The position numbers and the translations under genes were made by a program. Under the pieces are notes generated by a model that had not been told where the DNA came from, ran no database searches, and saw only the letters and a program-made list of their open reading frames with translations. A stretch of 64,000 nucleotides of DNA from Pteria penguin. Its lineage: Eukaryota > Mollusca > Bivalvia > Pterioida > Pteriidae. The DNA is taken from positions 2,287,001 through 2,351,000 of the forward strand of contig CM068585.1 in assembly GCA_035048485.1 (NCBI GenBank), read 5' to 3'. Shown piece after piece: positions 39,901 through 44,690 of the stretch. Within the stretch, counting starts at the first letter, position 1. Each line of letters opens with the position of its first letter.

Positions 39901-42900
39901 TTCGTACCTACTTGAGGCAGAAATTTAAATGAAACTGTTTTTAGTATAATTCTGCATGATATGAGATACAACATTAGAAATAAAGATCAACCAAAGTCGA
40001 TACAAATTATTCTTGAAATAGTGAGTCTTCAAGTGCCTTCAAATGAAGGACTGTGCACTTTCCAATAGGAGATAATTAGAAAAATCCTTTTTAAAGCTTC
40101 TCCCAAGAACTGACAAGCATCTTTTACCAGAATATCACAAATCATCTAGAAATCACAGCTATTCAGATTTGTATGGATGAAGGGCATTGCACTTTTCAAA
40201 AGGGTAGATATTTGGAATCATAGGAAAATCTTGGGTTCAGCTTTAAAATCTTCTCAGATTTAAGTTCTTACCAAAAAGAAAACTGAATGAACGGGAGTTA
40301 TTGCTAAACTTGCATTCCGATTTCTGTAGACCAACTACATAAAACAATGAATAACTTATCATAATAAACTGTACCATAGTTTTGTATACGTTATACTCAT
40401 ACTTTTGTTCTTTACATAGAATTTCTAACTTACACTTTACCTTTCGTCATTTTACTAATCATTATTATCAGTTTTATCTTACATGACCAGAATAAAATTT
40501 CAGTAAATGTGTATTTTAATCTATTTTTAGGGACACCAGGAATATAAATTTAATATATTATCCAGTCATGTGGCTGAATGAGGTAAGTCAAGTAGATAAT
40601 GTTTATTGAAAGTAGAAAATTTGTAGCAAGGGATATGAAATAAAAACAAAGAACAAGGGTTAGCTTCATTGATCGGTGTCCTACAAATCTTTGGCTTAAA
40701 TATGTAATTCTCATGAGACTTGGCAGCAGTTCAAACGGTTTTCTTAAGCTCTGACCAAAATTATGTAGTAAGAATAAATCTTAAAAAAAAGAAATATGAA
40801 TATTATTGTAAGAATTAGGATATAATGTCATTGACTCTCTTATACAATATTGATATAAATACCAAACATGATGATGTCAGTGACTTTGTGATACAATATT
40901 GATATAAATGCCAAACATGATGATGTCATTGACTACATGATACAGTATTGATATAAATACTAAACATGATGATGTCAGTGACTTTGTGATACAATATTGA
41001 TATAAATACTAAACATGATGATGTCAGTGACTTTGTGATACAATATTGATATAAATACCAAACATGATGATGTCATTGACTAGATGATACAATATTGATA
41101 TATATACTAAACATGATGATGTCATTGACTAGACGATACAATATTGATATAAATAAGCCGATGTGGCATAATGGATGAAGTGCTTGGTTCGTGATTGAGA
41201 GGTCCCTGGTTCGATTCCCATCCATGGGCTAATCGGTGTTCTGTCTTTTGGATGAGACAGTGAAGACCGAGATCCCTCACTGCTTTGGGTGGGTCTGTTG
41301 CAAAGGTCTAAATTTGTGTGCAATGCATCAGACAGATGCTGTCACCATATACGTGAAATAATCGTGGAGTGACGTAAAACAATAATCAATCAATCAATTG
41401 ATATAAATACTCAACATGATGATGTCATTGACTACATGATACAATATTGATATAAATACCAAACATGATGATGTCAGTGACTTTGTGATACAATATTGAT
41501 ATAAATACCAAACATGATGATGTCAGTGACTTTGTGATACAATATTGATATAAATACTAAACATGATGATGTCAGTGACTTTGTGATACAATATTGATAT
41601 AAATACTAAACATGATGATGTCATTGACTCCATGATACAATATTGATATAAATACTAAACATGATGATGTCATTGACTCCATGATACAATATTGATATAA
41701 ATACCAAACATGATGATGTCAGTGACTTTGTGATACAATATTGATATAAATACCAAACATGATGATGTCAGTGACTTTGTGATACAATATTGATATAAAT
41801 ACTAAACATGATGATGTCAGTGACTTTGTGATACAATATTGATATAAATACTAAACATGATGATGTCATTGACTCCATGATACAATATTGATATAAATAC
41901 TAAACATGATGATGTCATTGACTCCATGATACAATATTGATATAAATACCAAACATGATGATGTCATTGACTAGACGATACAATATTGATATATATACTA
42001 AACATGATGATGTCATTGACTAGACGATACAATATTGATATAAATACCAAACTTGATGATGTCATTGACTACATGATACTATATTGATATAAATATCAAT
42101 ATGATGATGTCATTGACTCTGTGACACAATATTGGTATTAATACCGTGTGTGATGATGTCATAGACTACATGTTTTGTATCCTTTCTTACTACAGAGTGC
42201 TCTAATAGATACAAAGAGTGCTAATGATTTCAAAGATAGCGTACAGACGCCAATTAAGATCACAGAAGCTGTACAATATGGTCTTATTGTTATTGGTGCA
42301 TTCATCCTCCTCTGTACAATAGCTATAATGGTTAAAAAGAAATTTTCATACAAGGTAGGTCATTTGTTGTGATTTAGAATGTATTATATTAACCATAATT
42401 AGAATTATTCATTATATAAAGTTTTAGGAAATAAACATCATAGCAAAATTAGCGATGAAAAAAACAGTCCTTAATTAATATAGGAGGCTAATTTCTCCAG
42501 TGTTATCAAATAAACTGGTACGAAATAACTCAGAGAGAGACCAGTACCATTCAAAGCAAATGAAGATGTTGACCTAGACTTAGCCCTAGAATTTCTATGA
42601 TGATTTATATTTGGAATGAAAAAGAAGAAACTGAAGCCTTTGTTATAGTATGTTTTTATGTATACCCGGTAAGACATCCCTCATTGCTTTGAAGGGTCTA
42701 CTATAGAGGTAACATTTTGTGAAGATGCGCCATTCAGGTGGTGCCACCTTGTGAGTGAAATAGTCAAAGTGTGGCGTAAACAATTTATAATCAAACAAAC
42801 AAATGCTCTACAAAAGTTGTTTATATGTCGGAGTTAATTTGCACAATTTCCAAATTTTAGTCTGTAATATTTGATGCAGAATCAGATAGCATCTGTGTGC

Positions 42901-44290
42901 CTAAGAATTGGGCAGATAACCATGAGAAAATTGTAAATAATTACTTAAACTTTTTGAAAGTTAGATAACAATTCTGCATGCTAAATCACACATGTTTTTT
43001 ACAAGTAATTGTCACAATGATGAAGCGATTTTGATGATTTAATTCTGATACAACATATGTACACAATACCATAAGAGCCAATGAATTTGTGATGAAGAAT
43101 TATATGTACCAGTCACATTAAAAATGTGATGGAGGGCAAAATCATTATTGAAAAATCATACTGTATTGATAACAGATTCAGCTTTCGGTCTTTATAGAAA
43201 TCTCCTGATAAGTTACTGCTTACTTAAGTGGTGTTGGTAATCCAGTTGTTATCAAATAGACAATGATAAACTATGGTCAAGATGTTTTACAGAAATTTAT
43301 TAGGAGACAAAATTCAGCTAATAAAGCTAATAAGAATACTAAATCACTTCATACATGTCTAGTCTAATTAATTCAAATGTACCCTTGAGCATAGGGTAAA
43401 ATCAAGTTAGCTGTGATTATAAAGTTTTGGTACCCTAATCTGGGTTTTTGAAGCCCCAGTCAACAGGTTATTATTTTCATGCCCCTACCAGACATGTCTA
43501 GGGCAATGAGTGATTACTTTATCCGTCTTTCCATCATTCCATCACACATTTGGTCTCCTGATGATAATATTAGTTTCTTGCATCCTATTCAACACATTCT
43601 CATATGTGGATAATTGTCAGAAGTGGAAGATTTCATGTCAAAAGGTCAATAGGTCAAAGGTCTCTGGTTGTGAAAGTGGATTGCATTTATTGGTTTTCTG
43701 GTGATTCATAAATATGCTGAGTAACTACTAGTAATAAAAAAGATTACAATTATTGGTTCTTGATGATGAAATAAGCTCCTTGCATCCTATTCAAACTAAA
43801 TTTTAAAGTATGGATATATATTGAAAGAAGAAGATCCATTTAGTTTTGTGTCTATAGCTGAAAGGCCAATGTTATTTCTGGTAAAATAGATTGAAATTAT
43901 TGACCTCAGGAGAATAAATCAAGTACAGGGCATCTTTTAAAAACCATGTTTGGATGTACAGATATTAAATCTTATCAAAAGAGGATGATGCCTATTTATT
44001 AGGGGATCATTAGGTCAAAGGTCAAGATGTATTATAGAAATTATGGCCCATAAAACTCATGAAAATGTAGGCTAGAAAAACTTTGTTGATGCCATGAAAT
44101 AAGCCAACAGGAGATGCATATGTTCTACAAAAATGCTCTAGTATTATGAAGAATTACTGCGAGATAAGATTAATTGGTGTTTGTGATTGACTGTAGACAT
44201 CATTATACATTTTAGGAGGATGACGGATTAGAGATTGTTCATCCCGATGCCTCAGTGAATACTACAGATAGAACAAAGCTGGTGACATAG
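12818..44290 (+). CDS. Class B scavenger receptor (CD36/SCARB1/LIMP-2 family), 13 coding exons
   Basis: Joining 12818-12943, 16917-17077, 21919-22060, 23129-23341, 27294-27385, 31902-31951, 32353-32422, 35384-35562, 37894-38012, 39795-39868, 40531-40582, 42196-42354 and 44216-44290 gives 1512 nt, i.e. 503 residues plus stop. All introns are GT-AG and all phases agree. The length matches the family (about 470-510). Membrane helices lie at about residues 11-31 and 455-472, with the ectodomain between. Family landmarks include QRGPYTYR (89-96), ELMWGYTDP, FGLFYG, FPPFVDKDQ, SSDIC and WLNE. Cysteines 284, 325, 331 and 342 fit a two-disulfide LIMP-2-like scheme. Family members bind lipids, lipoproteins or microbial ligands at the plasma membrane or traffic to lysosomes; which applies here is unknown. 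Candidate N-glycosylation sites include NIT, NQT and NVT. The tail lacks a canonical acidic dileucine motif. Confidence 0.96.
13009..13975. repeat. Inverted pair of about 155-bp repeats, about 650 bp apart
   Basis: Sequence at about 13015-13168 reappears in reverse complement at about 13824-13970. Both copies contain a GGAGG-rich tract (CTGAGTGGAGGGTGGAGTGG on one strand) and translate similarly on opposite strands, which is why mirror-image short open frames appear. This is probably a foldback transposon or two opposed copies of one dispersed repeat, lying in intron 1 of the scavenger receptor gene. It is not coding. Confidence 0.7.
13974..14395. mobile_element. Non-autonomous element with GACCGGATTGCAAA inverted ends
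   Basis: GACCGGATTGCAAAGCAATT at about 13975 is mirrored by TTTGCAATCCGGTC ending near 14395. Two internal tracts of CTGTCTGTCCGTCCG type lie at 14030-14055 and 14320-14357, each preceded by related sequence GCAAAGCAATTC. The pattern resembles non-autonomous bivalve repeats with CTGTC/CCGTC tracts. I did not find a certain target duplication. Confidence 0.5.
14840..15463 (+). pseudogene. hAT transposase C-terminal fragment, frameshifted and split by an insertion
   Basis: At about 14845-14893 the sequence reads LIWWKVHEDKRPLVGP. A frame change then gives LARRILCILATSVSSE up to 14938. After the inserted element it resumes at about 15362 with VFFSTAGDIVMAKRASL and ends at a stop near 15463. These match the hAT C-terminal pattern WW...P.LA..A...L...ATS..SER.FS..G. 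At the junction the conserved Arg codon has become TGT and an extra T shifts the frame. It is a broken remnant with no function expected. Confidence 0.8.
14939..15353. mobile_element. Nested hAT-like MITE (415 bp)
   Basis: The ends TAGAGATGCAATGATAC and, inverted from the right side, TAGAGATGCAACGATAT form terminal inverted repeats. An exact 8-bp direct repeat CATCAGAG flanks it at 14931-14938 and 15354-15361. The interior carries CGATAC-type subrepeats and no coding capacity. It sits inside the transposase remnant of the outer hAT element, so it inserted later. Confidence 0.88.
15816..16261. other. Intron 1 sequence, probable repeat body next to a tRNA-like head
   Basis: No gene is supported. 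Overlapping open frames of 78 to 107 codons exist but have no family features. The right part adjoins a tRNA-like head on the minus strand at 16262-16345, so some of this stretch may be the body of a SINE in minus orientation. Confidence 0.35.
16262..16345 (-). pseudogene. tRNA-Ser-like pseudogene or SINE head
   Basis: On the minus strand the sequence carries an A-box-like GGTGTACTGGTTAAGG, the anticodon-arm stretch TGGACTTGAAATC that resembles tRNA-Ser(UGA), and a B box GGTTCGATCC followed by CCGGCAGTGCC. The 5' acceptor strand does not pair with the 3' strand and the variable arm is irregular, so it is not an intact tRNA. It may be a decayed tRNA copy or the promoter head of a SINE. Confidence 0.6.
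16346..16916 (+). other. End of intron 1, nothing recognised
   Basis: AT-rich intronic sequence without repeats or exons that I can identify, ending in the acceptor TTATGTTTCAG used by exon 2. Confidence 0.5.
16917..17077 (+). CDS. Scavenger receptor exon 2
   Basis: Residues 43 to 95 plus two bases of Arg96, starting TLPLIKGSTTYNSWIDPP and ending in QRGPYTY with the split Arg codon. This is the conserved first ectodomain block of the CD36 family, where the polypeptide leaves the membrane and enters the barrel. Donor GTTTGT, exit phase 2. Confidence 0.95.
17078..17775 (+). other. Intron 2, proximal part, nothing recognised
   Basis: No coding or repeat feature supported. A short stretch near 17150 (TATATTCTCAGTTTA) resembles the arm of the foldback element at 10406-10624 and may be a remnant. 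Confidence 0.4.
17776..19339 (-). mobile_element. Degenerate LTR-retrotransposon fragment (leader and gag)
   Basis: A 44-bp direct repeat (GGTAGCACTTCGC ... CACCAAATCAGGAACC) bounds the fragment at 17776-17818 and 19296-19339. On the minus strand a leader with TTTGGTGCCGTGACCTGGAT (about 19265-19285), of a type often used as a tRNA primer-binding region, precedes a gag-like frame. No pol domains are present, so this is an internal-deleted or solo fragment lying in intron 2 of the scavenger receptor gene. Confidence 0.65.
18280..19206 (-). pseudogene. Retrotransposon gag pseudogene
   Basis: Starts MAENIDAPLLFQG at 19206 and runs through VPSFDGTKPEQFDKW and NWNQVKAELSIRF, a pattern typical of retroelement gag capsid regions (W..V...L..RF). 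A frameshift near 18830 moves the continuation (DEEVSLFAQRMSKLADQAF) into another frame. A further in-frame scrap, MESLADYIARLTQVV, lies at 18280-18357. The family (Ty3-like rather than BEL-like) is my inference from the motif layout. It is inactive because of the frameshift, stops and lack of pol. Confidence 0.7.
19340..19996 (+). other. Intron 2 sequence, possible retroelement flank
   Basis: No gene supported. The part next to the gag remnant could be LTR sequence, but I found no paired copy inside the window to prove it. GTGGATCCAGGGGTGAC near 19800 resembles GTGGATCCAGGATTGGG near 46395, so a dispersed repeat probably contributes. Confidence 0.3.
19997..20935. repeat. Cluster of three successive minisatellites in intron 2
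   Basis: First, three copies of a unit of about 48 bp containing ACACTTGGTATGTATTGTAT (about 19998-20130). Next, four copies of a 34-bp unit containing GTGCCAGAGTACCTGCTGAA (about 20155-20290). Last, about 29 copies of a 22-bp unit, GGTATCTCTGAATGTTGAAT with a GAACGTTTAAAT variant (about 20285-20930). The first array ends TTCATAAACATTCATTG and the second and third share GAATGTTGATTG, so each array seems to have grown from the edge of its neighbour. Confidence 0.93.
21202..21335. repeat. Tandem duplication of a 65-bp segment
   Basis: AATCAGGTGTATTTTATACA ... CATACTGTGACATAGGGAAT occurs twice in succession with only an extra A in the first copy. It is a recent local duplication in intron 2. 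The following 21336-21918 holds nothing I recognise apart from the acceptor CTCTTTCAG. Confidence 0.9.
21919..22060 (+). CDS. Scavenger receptor exon 3
   Basis: Completes Arg96 and encodes residues 97-143. It contains an N-glycosylation motif (QNITS), the block DNGTIAYRETRSFTF and EKFTALNILMV, matching the second conserved ectodomain block of the family. The downstream GTAAGA donor is in phase 0. Confidence 0.94.
22380..23095. repeat. Dispersed bivalve-type repeat with internal tandem units of about 165 bp
   Basis: Starts near TATATGCCCATCGAAAGACG and contains three to four imperfect copies of a unit with ATGGAACGCGATAACTTGAA, CATTTTGTCGTTCCGGAGTT and ATGGGACTTGGATTT. The tract GTCCTTCCGTCCG near the start is typical of dispersed mollusc repeats. 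It lies in intron 3 and has no coding capacity. Confidence 0.7.
23129..23341 (+). CDS. Scavenger receptor exon 4
   Basis: Residues 144-214, in phase 0 on both sides. It starts TIADLLVREYDIIQEIAEL, an amphipathic helical region corresponding to the ligand-binding apex in solved family structures, then SVKELMWGYTDPLL and ends DNFGLFYG. Contains NQT as a possible N-glycosylation site. Acceptor TTGTTGTAG, donor GTAAGA. Confidence 0.96.
23342..25084 (+). other. Intron 4, proximal part, with an inverted repeat pair
   Basis: No gene supported. GGGGAAGACCACGTGA near 23967-23982 is mirrored by TCACATGGTCTTCCCC near 24541-24556, and flanking sequence (TCATGGGAATTTTTC against GTTCCCACGA) extends the inverted match to 30-38 bp with a small insertion. 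The 560 bp between may be a small non-autonomous element. A minus-strand open frame at 24747-25067 has no recognisable features. Confidence 0.4.
25085..25480. repeat. Dispersed-repeat fragment with three imperfect units of about 150 bp
   Basis: Phrases such as TTTCATATTTCACAAGTGTG, TTCCTTATG and ACCTTTCTGTCTGTAC recur three times with divergence. This looks like the internal-repeat part of a dispersed element. 25481-25900 holds nothing further that I can identify. Confidence 0.55.
25900..26800. repeat. Degenerate minisatellite, unit about 50 bp, about 17 copies
   Basis: Imperfect copies of a unit with ATTGCAGTGGACTTCAG, CCCTGGACCTTGGG and GGTTGTTCTAGTGG. Divergence between copies is much higher than in the neighbouring arrays, so this is an older array in intron 4. 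Confidence 0.88.
26890..27265. repeat. Two short tandem arrays directly upstream of exon 5
   Basis: At 26890-27035 about three copies of a unit of about 56 bp with AAACGATCCCTCAC and GTTTATATGTCAAAG. At 27045-27265 three copies of a unit of about 75-80 bp with ATTCGATAGATCTGCT and TTTCTATACATT and AAGTATGATAAAACTAGAG. The second array ends only about 30 bp before exon 5. Confidence 0.88.
27294..27385 (+). CDS. Scavenger receptor exon 5
   Basis: Residues 215-244 plus two bases of Asp245: KNGTDDGVYTIYSGTK ... NIQRWNGE. This corresponds to the family block around the G.D..G.Y.V..G pattern. Acceptor CATGTTTCAG, donor GTAAGT, exit phase 2. Confidence 0.94.
27405..30414. repeat. 56-bp satellite array filling intron 5, about 54 copies
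   Basis: Unit contains GCTTAGTAATCATCACTGTC, TCTGGCACGGCAACATCAC and AGTGCCATACACTATCT. Between 28020 and 28870 a five-unit block is itself repeated: the variant GTCTCTACCACGGCATC occurs at about 28020, 28298, 28574 and 28852, a period of about 277 bp. The array starts 20 bp after exon 5. Confidence 0.97.
30415..31856. repeat. 24-bp minisatellite, 60 copies, filling the rest of intron 5
   Basis: Unit GATGAGTTGTTTGTATATCA plus GTAT or GTTT. Since 24 is a multiple of three and the unit has no stop in several frames, the array is open for about 480 codons on both strands (period DELFVYQY on plus, HTDIQTTH on minus). It lies between two verified exons of the scavenger receptor gene and directly continues the neighbouring satellite, so I treat it as intronic and non-coding. 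Confidence 0.97.
31902..31951 (+). CDS. Scavenger receptor exon 6
   Basis: 50-nt exon: completes Asp245, encodes KLNFWTSEEANRILGT (246-261) and contributes one base of Asp262. Acceptor TTATTTAG, donor GTTTGT. The family block LxxW....CN.I.GTDG is matched except that the cysteine found in CD36 is absent. Confidence 0.93.
32353..32422 (+). CDS. Scavenger receptor exon 7
   Basis: 70-nt exon giving D-GTLFPPFVDKD ... LFSSDIC and two bases of Arg285. The FPPF and SSDIC/R blocks are signature regions of the family; Cys284 corresponds to CD36 Cys272 and LIMP-2 Cys274. Confidence 0.95.
32565..32690. repeat. Short tandem repeat, unit about 26 bp, five copies
   Basis: Imperfect copies of AACAAGGTGTGACCTAACAA in intron 7. 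No function visible. Confidence 0.8.
32905..34406. repeat. 36-bp minisatellite in intron 7, interrupted by a MITE
   Basis: Unit contains CTTGTCATATGTCTAGGTAT and GTCTCTTGTTTGCCAG. About four copies lie at 32905-33067 and about 28 more at 33372-34406; the gap is a transposon insertion. The unit length is a multiple of three, so frames stay open on both strands, but it lies between exons 7 and 8 and is intronic. Confidence 0.96.
33070..33371. mobile_element. 302-bp MITE with TA target duplication
   Basis: The terminal inverted repeats start CTGACTTTGCCACCAGTTCC and, from the other side, CTGTCATCGCCACCAGTTCC; they match over about 44 bp with few differences. The element is flanked by TA at 33068-33069 and 33372-33373, and the minisatellite context (GTCTAGGTATG) is restored if the element plus one TA is removed. 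TA duplication points to the Tc1/mariner type of integration. No transposase is encoded. Confidence 0.88.
34407..34844 (+). other. Intron 7, unique part, nothing recognised
   Basis: AT-rich intronic sequence between two minisatellites. No exon, repeat or RNA gene seen. Confidence 0.45.
34845..35210. repeat. 20-bp minisatellite, about 18 degenerate copies
   Basis: Unit GGGTGCACAATGAATACTGA with many substitutions and some length variants. Lies in intron 7, about 170 bp before exon 8. Confidence 0.9.
35384..35562 (+). CDS. Scavenger receptor exon 8 (cysteine region)
   Basis: Completes Arg285 and encodes 286-344 plus one base of Gly345. Contains THKGIDTLRFTVP, an NVT glycosylation motif, and Cys325, Cys331 and Cys342 in GFCTPPDNC ... 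ASC. The six-residue spacing 325-331 matches the LIMP-2 disulfide C312-C318. Acceptor TTTTCTGCAG, donor GTACAA, exit phase 1. Reading past the donor stays open for 29 more codons, so an intron-retained truncated form is possible but unproven. Confidence 0.94.
35790..37030. repeat. 45-bp minisatellite with internal palindrome, about 27 copies
   Basis: Unit GATATGACAGTTACTTCCTC followed by ATGATCATGCCATGCCTACT. Each unit contains the perfect 10-bp palindrome CATGATCATG. The array lies in intron 8. Confidence 0.95.
37110..37893 (+). other. Intron 8, distal part, with a dispersed-repeat fragment
   Basis: 37110-37500 starts TTTATGCCCGCAGATCAATA, has a CTGTCTGTCTGTTTGTCTG tract and two imperfect copies of a unit with CTTCATATTTG, and so looks like another dispersed bivalve repeat. 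Nothing is recognised in 37501-37893 apart from the acceptor before exon 9. Confidence 0.5.
37894..38012 (+). CDS. Scavenger receptor exon 9
   Basis: Completes Gly345 and encodes 346-384: APVIMSQPNFLNADDTVIDA, then IIGVHPNMEDHSTIIDVEP. This is the conserved block GxPxxxSxPHFLxAD...GLxPxxxxHxxxxDVEP, with Asn in place of the usual His. Phase 0 exit at GTAAGA. Confidence 0.95.
38013..38753 (+). other. Intron 9, proximal part, nothing recognised
   Basis: AT-rich, no repeats or exons identified. A minus-strand frame at 38049-38249 is low-complexity and unsupported. Confidence 0.45.
38754..39204. repeat. 25-bp hairpin minisatellite, 18 copies
   Basis: Unit AGATTATGCTTGGCTTAGAG plus CCAAG. Each unit holds an inverted repeat CTTGGC/GCCAAG around a 5-nt loop (usually TTAGA, also TAAGA, TTTGA, ATAGA and AAAGA). 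Sixteen units keep both arms. One (38930-38946) has CTGGGC with GCCCAG, i.e. both arms changed together, and one near 38955 (CTTGAC) has a single mismatch. Located in intron 9. Confidence 0.95.
39205..39794 (+). other. Intron 9, distal part, with a dispersed-repeat fragment
   Basis: Around 39390-39680 the phrases TTAGCTCACCTTGACGAAAT and GTCCATGTCTGGTGAAGTAG recall dispersed mollusc repeats. No coding potential is supported. It ends in the acceptor TGCTCTTTTACAG. Confidence 0.4.
39795..39868 (+). CDS. Scavenger receptor exon 10
   Basis: Residues 385-408 plus two bases of Arg409: MTGVVMNAQKKLQLNVLVEK followed by VNHI. Matches the family block P.TG......KR.Q.N. Exit phase 2 at GTAATG. Confidence 0.94.
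39869..40530 (+). other. Intron 10, nothing recognised
   Basis: AT-rich intronic sequence without identifiable repeats. It ends in the acceptor CTATTTTTAG before exon 11. Confidence 0.5.
40531..40582 (+). CDS. Scavenger receptor exon 11
   Basis: 52-nt exon completing Arg409 and encoding DTRNINLIYYPVMWLNE (410-426). The P..WL.E motif is conserved just before the C-terminal membrane segment in this family. Donor GTAAGT. Confidence 0.95.
40820..42165. repeat. 49-bp minisatellite in intron 11, interrupted by a SINE
   Basis: About 22 copies of a unit with ATGATACAATATTGATATAA and CATGATGATGTCATTGACT. A SINE at 41156-41397 splits one copy. The array ends about 30 bp before exon 12. Confidence 0.96.
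41156..41397 (+). mobile_element. tRNA-derived SINE with 12-bp target duplication
   Basis: Head AGCCGATGTGGCATAATGG carries an A-box-like stretch and GGTTCGATTCC a B box for RNA polymerase III. The body includes GTTCTGTCTTTTGGATGAGA and the 3' end GTGACGTAAAACAATAATC is followed by an AATC repeat tail. Exact 12-bp direct repeats TTGATATAAATA flank it at 41144-41155 and 41398-41409; these were taken from the minisatellite unit. Another copy of the family lies at about 48664-48943 in opposite orientation. Confidence 0.93.
42196..42354 (+). CDS. Scavenger receptor exon 12 (C-terminal membrane helix)
   Basis: Residues 427-479 in phase 0. It ends the ectodomain (SALIDTKSANDF), then gives a hydrophobic helix at about 455-472 (GLIVIGAFILLCTIAIMV), followed by a lysine-rich stop-transfer KKKFSYK. 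Donor GTAGGT. Confidence 0.95.
42355..44215 (+). other. Intron 12, with a SINE remnant and a dispersed-repeat fragment
   Basis: 42660-42800 contains a diverged 3' half of the same SINE family (CATCCCTCATTGCTTTGAAG, GTGTGGCGTAAACAATTTAT, AAACAAACAAA tail) lacking the tRNA head. 43470-44060 starts ATGCCCCTACCAGACATGTC and contains repeated phrases with GGTCAAAGGTC, another dispersed-repeat type. No exon was seen between the verified exons 12 and 13. Confidence 0.55.
44216..44290 (+). CDS. Scavenger receptor exon 13 (cytoplasmic tail and stop)
   Basis: Encodes the last 24 residues, EDDGLEIVHPDASVNTTDRT then KLVT, and a TAG stop. The tail is acidic at its start but does not match [DE]xxxL[LI] or Yxx-hydrophobic, so lysosomal targeting of the LIMP-2 kind is not evident. 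Acceptor ATACATTTTAG. Confidence 0.93.
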   Translation, partial: EDDGLEIVHPDASVNTTDRTKLVT

Positions 44291-44367
44291 TCAGATCAGG
44301 ACACTCATCTCTTGCTACTCAGAATAAATATAACAAAGAAACAGAGAATAAGAAAGTTGACATCATG

Positions 44368-44690
44368 CAGTATGCTAATATCTCACTGATAAAATCTAAT
44401 CTCACACAGTAAAATACCTATATCTCACTTATGAAATGTAATTTTACACATCAGAATGCAAATATCTCACTAATCAAATCAAATCTTACACAGTAGAATA
44501 CCTATATCTCACTGACCAAGTCTGATCTCACACAGTAGAATACTAGTATCTCACCGATTAAATCTTATTTCACACAACAGAATACGAATATCTCGCTAAT
44601 CAAGTCAAATCTCACACAGTAGAATACTAATATCTCATTGACCAAATCTAATCTCACACAGTAGAGAGTCAATATCTCAGTGATTAGGAA
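44368..44690. repeat. 42-bp minisatellite just after the scavenger receptor stop codon
   Basis: About seven and a half imperfect copies of a unit with CACACAGTAGAATACTAATA and TCTCACTGACCAAATCTAA, starting 78 bp after the stop. It probably lies in the 3' untranslated region, though I cannot place the polyadenylation site; an AATAAA occurs at about 45354. Confidence 0.85.
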
